Below, piece after piece: positions 45,700 through 52,704 of a stretch of 64,000 nucleotides of DNA. Numbering within the stretch: the first letter of the stretch is position 1; each line of letters opens with the position of its first letter. The notes under the pieces were generated by a model. That model saw nothing but the letters and a program-made list of their open reading frames with translations. It was not told where the DNA came from and did no database searches. The translations under genes were made by a program, and so were the position numbers. Origin of the DNA: Homoserinimonas sp. OAct 916 (GTDB lineage: Bacteria; Actinomycetota; Actinomycetes; Actinomycetales; Microbacteriaceae); the NCBI RefSeq assembly GCF_003260275.1, contig NZ_QJHB01000001.1, forward strand, positions 186,001 through 250,000. Reading direction: 5' to 3'.

Positions 45700-46488
45700 A
45701 TGCGCACCGCACTCATCGGCCACACGGGCTTCGTCGGCTCCAACATCGCCGCGAACCAGCCGTTCGACGACCTCTACAACTCGTCGAACCTGCAGGAGAT
45801 CGCCGGTCGCGAATACGACCTTGTGGTGAGCGCGGCCGGCCGAGCCGACTCGTTCCGCATCAACGAGAATGGGGCCGCCGACCTCGCCGAACTCGACGCG
45901 CTTGCCGGGCTCGTCGAACAGGCGTCGATCACGAAGATGGTGCTGATCTCCACCGTCTGCGTGTACGAGGCATCCGACCGCTCCGATGAAGACACCCCGC
46001 TCGGCACCGAGAACCTTCCGCCGTATGGTGCGAACCGGTTGCACCTGGAACAGCGGTTTCAGCGGGCCTTCGACACCACGATCATCCGGCTCCCCCAACT
46101 CTTCGGCCCCGGGCTCAAGAAGGGCGTCATCTACGACCTGGCCCACAACTACCGGGTGGAGCACATCAGACCCCAGGGCCGGTTCCAGTACTACGACCTG
46201 ACCCGACTGTGGAGTGACATCACAATCGCGCTGGATGCCGGCCTCACCTCGCTCAACATCGCCACGCCCCCGCTGACCAGCGAGACGGTCGCGAGCCAGT
46301 GTTTCGGCATCGACCTGAGCGGCCAGGTACCCGGGGAACCCCAGTCACGGTTCGCGCAGATGTATACGCGTAACATGGTCACCAAACACGCCGACCTGTT
46401 CGGGCAGACCCACGACTACCTCATGACCGAGGAGCAGGAGCTCGAGGCCATCCGCGACTTCGTCGCAACCCTCGAACTGCCCACCTGA
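45700..46488 (+). CDS. NAD(P)-dependent epimerase/dehydratase-like SDR
   Basis: 262-residue Rossmann protein: MRTALIGHTGFVGSNIA (GxTGFVG), then VLISTVCVYEASD, and YGANRLHLEQRF in place of the usual Tyr-x3-Lys (here Tyr-x3-Arg). The substitution and the short length suggest that it is not a standard epimerase. It is followed after 56 nt by a cytidylyltransferase gene on the same strand, so the two may make a CDP-linked product together. TAACAT lies 6 nt before the ATG. Confidence 0.72.
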   Translation: MRTALIGHTGFVGSNIAANQPFDDLYNSSNLQEIAGREYDLVVSAAGRADSFRINENGAADLAELDALAGLVEQASITKMVLISTVCVYEASDRSDEDTPLGTENLPPYGANRLHLEQRFQRAFDTTIIRLPQLFGPGLKKGVIYDLAHNYRVEHIRPQGRFQYYDLTRLWSDITIALDAGLTSLNIATPPLTSETVASQCFGIDLSGQVPGEPQSRFAQMYTRNMVTKHADLFGQTHDYLMTEEQELEAIRDFVATLELPT

Positions 46489-46544
46489 TCCAATCCGGCA
46501 GGTAGCATGCCCCACGATTTTCAGCCGAATTGGAGACTGAGCAC

Positions 46545-47243
46545 ATGTACGAATCACAACGCGTCTCAGCCATTGTGACCTGCGCGGGCAAGGGTGTTCG
46601 TTTCGGCGGCAACAAACTGCTCGAGACGCTGCGCGGCATGACCGTGATCGAGAAGACGGTGCGTCAGTTCGTGCTCCCGGAAATCGACGAAATCATCGTC
46701 ACCATCGACCCCGACTTCGAGGGCGAATACCGCAGGATCCTGATCGAGGATGCGGGCCTGCCCGTGACGCTCGTGCACGGGGCCGAGGAGCGGCACCTGT
46801 CGGCGATGAAGGGTTTGGCCGCGACATCCGGCGACCTCATCCTGGTGCACGACGGTGTGCGGCCGTTCGTCACCGCCGAACTCATCCACGCCGCCCTCGC
46901 CGCCGGCGCCGAGCACGGTGCCGCCATGCTCGGCCTGCCGAGCACGGTGCAGGTGAAGCAGGTGTCGGATGACGAGTTCATCACCGGCTCACTTGATCGC
47001 GCCCACAGTTGGCTCGGCCAGACACCGCAGGTGTTTCGGCGTGACCTGCTCGACCGTGCCTATCAGGGCGCACTCGCCGACGAGTACCAGCGGGTGAGCG
47101 ACGACGCCGACCTTGTTGCCGAATACACCGGTCACCCGGTCAAGATCGTTCTCGGAAACGACAACAACATCAAGATCACCACGCCGATGGATATCTTCGT
47201 GGCCGGCAAAATCGCTGACCGGGTCGCGCGCGCGGAGGCCTAG
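46545..47243 (+). CDS. Cytidylyltransferase of the IspD/TarI family
   Basis: 232 residues. AIVTCAGKGVRFGGNKLL is a variant of the IspD/TarI nucleotide loop, and VHDGVRPFVTAELI, TPQVFRRDLLDRAY and SDDADLVAEYTGHPVKIV follow as in TarI/IspD. TPMDIFVAGKI near the end matches TarI-type enzymes better than IspD. In a teichoic-acid setting it most likely couples CTP to an alditol phosphate. IspD of the isoprenoid pathway is the alternative, but no isoprenoid gene is nearby. TAGCAT at 46503-46508 is a possible -10 box and GGAG (46532-46535) the ribosome binding site for ATG 46545. Its TAG stop overlaps the convergent stop in a shared CTAG. Confidence 0.78.
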   Translation: MYESQRVSAIVTCAGKGVRFGGNKLLETLRGMTVIEKTVRQFVLPEIDEIIVTIDPDFEGEYRRILIEDAGLPVTLVHGAEERHLSAMKGLAATSGDLILVHDGVRPFVTAELIHAALAAGAEHGAAMLGLPSTVQVKQVSDDEFITGSLDRAHSWLGQTPQVFRRDLLDRAYQGALADEYQRVSDDADLVAEYTGHPVKIVLGNDNNIKITTPMDIFVAGKIADRVARAEA

Positions 47244-49084
47244 GGCCGAGTCACAGCTTCAGTCGGCTCGTGGAACGTCAACGTGCCGTCGGTTGAGACG
47301 GTGGCCAGGAACTTGGCGGCAACTGTGCGACCGCCGAAGGTCAGCGTCACCGGATGGGTTCCCCGATTCGCGCGTACGACACCTTCCAACCGCGCCTGTC
47401 CGTCTGCTCCTACGACGGCGACCCGCGAGTGCCACCGATCGCCCACCCTCAACCGGCCCGGAATGCGCGTCTCGCCGGTCACGGCGACACCGTCCAGGGG
47501 AATGGATACCTCGAAGCGGGAGCCCCACCTGGGCTTGATCTGCGCGTCGGCCAGGCGCGGCCGAGACGAGTTGACGACGTTGCGCACGTTCTGCCCGAGG
47601 TCGAGGGTGAGCATTCCGTGTTTGCTGGTGTAGACGATGGCGACACGGCCGTTGATCAGCGCCACGTCGGCGTCGCGCTGAGCGCGAAGGCCACGTTGGT
47701 TCACCGTTCCGAACAGGTTGTTGCGCGCGTTGAACTCCCAGACCACATCCTCGAGCGGCTTGCCGAAAATGGCTGTGTCGATATCGAGGGTCGCGTGCGC
47801 ATCGACGGTTACTTCCGTCGCCCCGTTCTGCGCCTTCAGCACCACCTCGCATGTGCTGGGCACCATCCAGGTGACTCGCTCCACCCTTGACCTCAGGCCG
47901 ATCGTCGAGCTGGCCCGCATCACCTCGTCGGTCACATCGACCATGTGAGCCGGTAGTCCCTCCTCAACCGCTGCGGGCAGGTCACGCAGAATTCGGCCAC
48001 CGTGCTCGACCAGGCTCGGCCGGCGGTCGCCGCGCGTGTGCCACCTGGCAGTCGACCAGATGTGCAACTTGCCATCACGCCATTCGACGTCAGTGGTGTG
48101 GCTGAGCCCGGTGAGACCCGCGTCGACTTCGACCAGGTGCCTCAGCGACTCGTGTTCGCGGTTGCGAAGCAAATGGGCGCGGGCACGGAGCGTCATCGGG
48201 AGTTTCGCGTCGAACTCCTCGGGGATCAACTCGTCGATGATTGCCTCAGCATGCTCGAGAACCTCCTCCCGGGCGTCGTCGTCAACGTCGAAGAAGCCGG
48301 GCCCGACCTTCGTCAAGACCTTGTTGAGGTACTGCGAGTGCAACAGTTGGTCTCGCTGCTTGCCGTCGAGATTCTCGGCCACGTACTCCAGGAGCCAGCG
48401 CATGTTGCGCCAGTACTCGGTGGGATCGGTGGCGAATGTCGACGAGTTGTTCTCATCCGTCTGCACCCAGTGATAGAACGGGGTGTCCGCCAGGGTACTG
48501 ATCACCCGGGCGTGACGCTGCGCATCCACGTTGAAGTAGATGTCCTCCCAGAGCACGCGGCGCCCTTCGGGGAACCGAATCTCGTGCTCATTGAGGAACG
48601 CCCGACGGTAGAGCTTGTGCGGATTCATCGGGGTCAGAGGGAGAGCGCGGTCGGTGTCGAGCACATTGTCGATATTGCCCGGATAGGCACCGATCGCCCA
48701 CTTCGGATGATCGGTTCGTGCCTCTTTGCCGTTCAAGACGTCGGCCTTGTTTCGCTTCGCGAATTCGTAGCCGGCTCGGAGGGCATCCGGGTACAACTCG
48801 TCATCGTGATCCATGAAGAGCACGTATTCGCCGCGGGCCGATTCGATGCCGATATTGCGTGGGCGGCTCGGCCAGCCAGAATTCTCGATGCGCTGGATGC
48901 TCACATTCGAGTGCTCGGCGCGAACGTGCTGCAATCGCTCCCAGGTGTCGTCCGGCGATCCGTCGTCGATGAAGATGACCTCGAACTCGTCGGCTGGCAG
49001 CGTTTGATTGCGCAACGATTGCACTACCCGAAGCAGTCCCTCACCGGATCGGTAGGTGGGAACGATGACACTTACTTTGATCAC
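47240..49084 (-). CDS. TarS/TarP-like teichoic-acid GT2 glycosyltransferase
   Basis: 614 residues. GT-A domain at about 1-240: KVSVIVPTYRSGEGLLRVVQSL, VIFIDDGSPDDTW, NSGWPSRPRNIGIESARG, VLFMDHDDELYP (DxD-like) and RRVLWEDIYFNVDAQ. The same order of motifs, followed by LSP/LTP-x-KLYR and a long C-terminal part, occurs in TarS and TarP, which add GlcNAc to poly-ribitol-phosphate. The last 230 residues are beta-rich and could form a trimerisation or binding domain. GTG 49084 gives the family start; TTG 49114 is an alternative and neither has a good ribosome binding site. The stop overlaps the convergent cytidylyltransferase stop. Confidence 0.78.
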   Translation of the reverse strand: MIKVSVIVPTYRSGEGLLRVVQSLRNQTLPADEFEVIFIDDGSPDDTWERLQHVRAEHSNVSIQRIENSGWPSRPRNIGIESARGEYVLFMDHDDELYPDALRAGYEFAKRNKADVLNGKEARTDHPKWAIGAYPGNIDNVLDTDRALPLTPMNPHKLYRRAFLNEHEIRFPEGRRVLWEDIYFNVDAQRHARVISTLADTPFYHWVQTDENNSSTFATDPTEYWRNMRWLLEYVAENLDGKQRDQLLHSQYLNKVLTKVGPGFFDVDDDAREEVLEHAEAIIDELIPEEFDAKLPMTLRARAHLLRNREHESLRHLVEVDAGLTGLSHTTDVEWRDGKLHIWSTARWHTRGDRRPSLVEHGGRILRDLPAAVEEGLPAHMVDVTDEVMRASSTIGLRSRVERVTWMVPSTCEVVLKAQNGATEVTVDAHATLDIDTAIFGKPLEDVVWEFNARNNLFGTVNQRGLRAQRDADVALINGRVAIVYTSKHGMLTLDLGQNVRNVVNSSRPRLADAQIKPRWGSRFEVSIPLDGVAVTGETRIPGRLRVGDRWHSRVAVVGADGQARLEGVVRANRGTHPVTLTFGGRTVAAKFLATVSTDGTLTFHEPTEAVTRP

Positions 49085-49132
49085 TACAGCCCGTTCTCGA
49101 GAGTCATTCGGCAACCATCGCGCTCGTGGAAG

Positions 49133-49375
49133 TCAGCCTACCGACGGGTTGTCCTGACGCACCCGCTCGAACACCAGATCGTAGAGTTCGGCCATGCGTC
49201 GCTGGTCTCGGCGCAGCTCATTCATCTCAAGTTTGAGATCCTTGATCTCGTCCTGATAGGCGCGCAGGAGTTCGACCACGTCGCTGCCCTTCGCCCCGGA
49301 GCGGGACAGGAAGAGCAGGTTCTCAACGGTGCGCGGGGCGAGTTTGCGGGCGGTTTTGCCGATGATGTGTTTCAT
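49133..49375 (-). CDS. Small coiled-coil protein, DUF6752-like
   Basis: 80 residues, mostly helical. The C-terminal half (LLRAYQDEIKDLKLEMNELRR) has heptad spacing and ends in AELYDLVFERVRQDNP. The whole protein aligns by eye with the last 75 residues of the LicD-methyltransferase protein at 52705-54558 (ELVRSYEREVRELRAEVDEV, AELYDLVFERLRDGNP). Its start overlaps the stop of the LicD-methyltransferase gene upstream (ATGA, 49375-49372), so here the module is split off but still coupled. It may anchor or oligomerise that enzyme. Confidence 0.78.
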   Translation of the reverse strand: MKHIIGKTARKLAPRTVENLLFLSRSGAKGSDVVELLRAYQDEIKDLKLEMNELRRDQRRMAELYDLVFERVRQDNPSVG

Positions 49376-51000
49376 GATGTGGTTTCCTCATTCTCGAATT
49401 GAGACTCAATGGCGCGCTCCTCGTGCTGGGGAGACATCCGCCTGATCACGACGGATGCCGTCTGCCTGCGGCCGAGCGGCGAAGAACGGTGGCCCGTGTT
49501 GACCAATTGCAGGTCAAGGCCGAACGGTGAGGCCTCCTCATACAGCCAGTCCAGCGGCAGGTGCCAGCTGTCGGGTCGGCCCTTGCGATAGTGCTTGCCG
49601 AAGTCGGTGTCGAAACTGGCGTACGCCACTCCGCCGGAGGCCAGAGCGTGCCGCAGCATCAGAAAGACATTCGCGCGGCCGACCTTGGGCAACCCGGCAA
49701 GCAACTGGTTCGCAAAGAAGTGCCACGGTTGGCCAGACTCGACGATCTCGAGCGTGAACCCGAGGGTGGCGTGTGAATCGTTCAGGTTGAGGTAGCGATA
49801 GTCAACGTTGTCTGGCTTGCTGCGCCGGGCCAGACGCAGCGCCTCGTAGCTGTAGTCCACCCCGAGAACGGTGTGGCAGGCCGCCGCGATGCGCTCGGTC
49901 AGCCGACCGTCGCTCGATCCCAGATCGACCACACGGGCCTCTGGGGGAATAAGACGCAGGAACCTCTCGACATCGTCGAACCCTTCGTCGGAGTCGGGCC
50001 GGTCGAGCAACTTCTCGAAGTGCTTCTCCCAGAACACACGCCCGCGGTTGAAAACTCCGAACCACGTCTCGAAACGGCGAAGCGTCGACCGGGGGGTCTC
50101 GAAACTGAAGGACGGGTCGGGGACCAGCCAACTCGGGCCATAGGCGAATTCCAGCCATGCCTCGGGTTTCGCCGGGGCTGGAAACTCCACCCCGCTCAAG
50201 GTGATCGTGCCGATCGGCTCAAGATCGTCGGGAGCCAATTCGCCGCGTAGTGCAAATGGTTGGCCGTACAGGCCATCCATGAAGAACCCGGTGAAGATGT
50301 CGACGTAGTGGTCGGTGCCGTCGTCACTATTGAAGAAAGTGATCTGGAGGTGGGCCATACTCAATCGAATTGAGGTGTACCCGCGGTCAACGAGTTGGCG
50401 CTCCATCTTCATGCTGGCCAGCGCGATGTCGAGCGGGTTGGTCTCTCGGCAGATCCAGGCCAGGTCGATGTCGTCGTCGTGCGGCAACAGATTTCCGGTG
50501 CGCATGGCGCCCAAGAGCGTTCCGCCCACGATGAAGACCGGATATTCGAGCTCCTGCAGATCGGCGACGAGGCGTTGCGCACTGACGAGCAATCGCTCCT
50601 GAACCCCATCGTCGTTGCCCTCGAAAGACGGCCCCAGACGGTTCCATTTGTTCATGGCCAACCAGCGGCCCTGGGCATCCCTGATTTCGATCGGCTTCGT
50701 GCTGCGCCCGATCCGCACCCGGCTCTCGGCGAACACGTCTCCCGTGGCCGAGCTCGTGACGGTCACCTCTGCCACGCCCTGAAGGTATGGGGACAGTGCA
50801 TTCGGCCACCGGAAGTGAACCTGTCCCGCCTTGTTGGGGTCGTCCGGACGCACGGACCAGACCCGCCTGCCGTCGAAGTAGATGTCGACAGTGCCATCGC
50901 CCATGGGTTCGCGAGGCTCCACCACGAGGGTTCTTCTGCTCGCGCTCAGCCGGCCGATCGGCACCATGTCCTCCAATTGCGCCCGGGGAAGTGCAGACAC
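49372..51000 (-). CDS. LicD-family transferase fused to a SAM methyltransferase (1)
   Basis: 542 residues, three parts. About 1-110: beta-rich domain (TLVVEPREPMGDGTVDIYF). About 140-320: LicD/fukutin nucleotidyltransferase-like domain with GGTLLGAMRTGNLLPHDDDI (159-178), the DDDID metal site (175-179) and HYVDIFTGFF. About 350-530: class I SAM methyltransferase with VVDLGSSDG (357-365) and VLGVDYSYEALRLARR. LicD enzymes transfer phosphocholine, and the human LicD relatives FKTN and FKRP transfer ribitol phosphate from CDP-ribitol. Divergent from the fused CDP-alditol synthesis gene. I infer alditol-phosphate or phosphocholine transfer with methylation. GTG start; minus-strand TAAAAT (51014-51009) ends 8 nt before it. 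Confidence 0.8.
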   Translation of the reverse strand: MSALPRAQLEDMVPIGRLSASRRTLVVEPREPMGDGTVDIYFDGRRVWSVRPDDPNKAGQVHFRWPNALSPYLQGVAEVTVTSSATGDVFAESRVRIGRSTKPIEIRDAQGRWLAMNKWNRLGPSFEGNDDGVQERLLVSAQRLVADLQELEYPVFIVGGTLLGAMRTGNLLPHDDDIDLAWICRETNPLDIALASMKMERQLVDRGYTSIRLSMAHLQITFFNSDDGTDHYVDIFTGFFMDGLYGQPFALRGELAPDDLEPIGTITLSGVEFPAPAKPEAWLEFAYGPSWLVPDPSFSFETPRSTLRRFETWFGVFNRGRVFWEKHFEKLLDRPDSDEGFDDVERFLRLIPPEARVVDLGSSDGRLTERIAAACHTVLGVDYSYEALRLARRSKPDNVDYRYLNLNDSHATLGFTLEIVESGQPWHFFANQLLAGLPKVGRANVFLMLRHALASGGVAYASFDTDFGKHYRKGRPDSWHLPLDWLYEEASPFGLDLQLVNTGHRSSPLGRRQTASVVIRRMSPQHEERAIESQFENEETTS

Positions 51001-51105
51001 GAACCAACATTTTACGGGATGAGCCTGAGCGTTGGGTCTTGGGCACGGTCACGGTCGGCTTGGTTGCCGGGTCATCGCAATTCAGGGGTATCGCATATCG
51101 GTTGT

Positions 51106-51198
51106 TACAATCACAGGGTGCCGACGGGCAGCAGTGCCCCAGAGACTCTCACGATCTGCCCGCGATCTCAGAATAGGAACCTTCATTTCTTTGGATAG
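51106..51198 (+). other. Leaderless promoter and possible leader ORF before the CDP-alditol gene
   Basis: TACAAT (51106-51111) ends 6 nt before GTG 51118. That codon opens a 26-codon frame (MPTGSSAPETLTICPRS and onward) ending at TAG 51196-51198, which overlaps the TTG 51191 start of the following gene. Either the frame is a leader peptide coupled to the gene, or the gene simply has a leader of about 75 nt. A -10 box at this place is well supported; translation of the leader is not. Confidence 0.4.
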
Positions 51199-52645
51199 TA
51201 AGACTGCCCCCACTCTCCGCACGGTCGTCGTCATTCTCGCCGGTGGGATCGGCGTGCGAGCTGGGCTCGGCATGCCGAAGCAGCTGGCCCGCATCGCGGG
51301 CAAGACGATCATTGAGCACACCATCGAGGCGGTCAACGGGTCGCCAGACGTCGACGAGGTGATCGTCATGATGGAACCCGATCACATGGACCCGATCATC
51401 GAGATCCGAGATTCGGGAAAATACGCGAAACTCACAAGCGTGTTCGCCGGCGGCGCGTCCCGCAATGACACCACGCAATTGGCGCTCGACCAGTTGGGCG
51501 ACGGCGAGAAGAAAGTGCTCTTCCACGACGCGGTGCGCCCGTTCGTCGACCACCGCATCCTCAAGGACTGCGTCGACGCCCTCGACACCTACGCCGCTGT
51601 TGACACCGCGATTGCCACGGCTGACACCATCATCGAAGTCGGCGGTGAGCACGGCGTGATCGTCGACGTACCGGTGCGGGACACGCTGCGACGTGGCCAG
51701 ACACCGCAGGGGTTCCTGCTCTCCACGATTCGTGCCGCGTATGAGGTCGCCGCGAAAGACCCTCACCTGGCGGCCACCGATGACTGCACAATCGTCTTGA
51801 GGTACCTTCCGGATGTGCCGATAGCGGTCGTCAACGGATCGGCCGAGAACATGAAGATCACCGAGGGTATCGACGTCTTCGTGGCAGACAAACTATTCCA
51901 GCTGAAGTCAGCAGACCCAGCCGGGCTCGACCCCACCGAGCGCGAGGAGGCCATGGCGGGCAAGACGCTCGTGGTGTTCGGCGGAAGCGATGGGATCGGG
52001 CGCAGCATCTCCGAGGCAGCGCTGCTCTATGGCGCCAACGTGTTCTCGTTCAGCCGGTCGAGCACCAACACCCACGTGCAGAACCGTGACGACGTGCACG
52101 CGGCACTCAAAGAGGTACATGGCCAGACGGGCAGCATCGACTACGTGGTGAACTCCGCCGGGGTACTCGAGCTAGGGAGTCTTGAAGACACCGCCCACGC
52201 CGCGGTCGAGCAATCGATCGCCATCAACCTGCTGGCGCCCATTATCATCGCCCAGGAGTCGCTTCCCTTCCTGAAAAAGACTTCGGGTCAATTGCTCTTC
52301 TTCACGTCGAGTTCTTACACTCGCGGCCGCGCCAACTACGGCGTCTACTCCGCGACCAAAGCGGCCACGGTCAACTTGTCACAGTCTCTCGCTGAAGAGT
52401 GGGTGGAGCACGGAGTGCGGGTGAACTGCATCAATCCGGAACGCACGAAAACCTCGATGCGTATCCAGGCATTCGGCCACGAACCCGATGGCTCGCTTCT
52501 CGCGCCGGAGCAGGTTGCGCTGGCCTCGATCGACACGTTGATCTCCGACATCACGGGCCAGGTGATCGACGTTCGACGCAGCAACGGACACAAGGTGACC
52601 CAGAACAGCGGCGGCGGTGCGAGCACTGCTGTCGCCAAAGATTAG
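51191..52645 (+). CDS. Bifunctional cytidylyltransferase/SDR reductase (Bcs1/Acs1-like, CDP-ribitol synthesis)
   Basis: 484 residues. N-terminal IspD/TarI domain (about 10-235): VVVILAGGIGVRAGLGMPKQL, LFHDAVRPFVDHRIL, GQTPQGFLLSTIRAAY and MKITEGIDVFVADKL. C-terminal SDR domain (about 255-475): TLVVFGGSDGIGRSISEAAL, VVNSAGVLELG, and the catalytic YSATKAATVNLSQSL. The fusion equals Haemophilus Bcs1/Acs1 in order and length: ribulose-5-P is reduced to ribitol-5-P and activated to CDP-ribitol, the donor for ribitol teichoic acid. TTG 51191 has TAGGAA about 11 nt upstream; GTG 51134 is an alternative start. Confidence 0.85.
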   Translation: MDSKTAPTLRTVVVILAGGIGVRAGLGMPKQLARIAGKTIIEHTIEAVNGSPDVDEVIVMMEPDHMDPIIEIRDSGKYAKLTSVFAGGASRNDTTQLALDQLGDGEKKVLFHDAVRPFVDHRILKDCVDALDTYAAVDTAIATADTIIEVGGEHGVIVDVPVRDTLRRGQTPQGFLLSTIRAAYEVAAKDPHLAATDDCTIVLRYLPDVPIAVVNGSAENMKITEGIDVFVADKLFQLKSADPAGLDPTEREEAMAGKTLVVFGGSDGIGRSISEAALLYGANVFSFSRSSTNTHVQNRDDVHAALKEVHGQTGSIDYVVNSAGVLELGSLEDTAHAAVEQSIAINLLAPIIIAQESLPFLKKTSGQLLFFTSSSYTRGRANYGVYSATKAATVNLSQSLAEEWVEHGVRVNCINPERTKTSMRIQAFGHEPDGSLLAPEQVALASIDTLISDITGQVIDVRRSNGHKVTQNSGGGASTAVAKD

Positions 52646-52704
52646 TGCTGCTTTCTACTCTGGATGACTCCGCAACGGGTCGATACGCTCAGCGCTAGAA
52701 CTCG

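Noticed and set aside
47240-47243. Overlapping convergent stop codons in CTAG as a possible regulatory palindrome
   Set aside because: A shared CTAG is the simplest way for two convergent stops to overlap; no further symmetry surrounds it.
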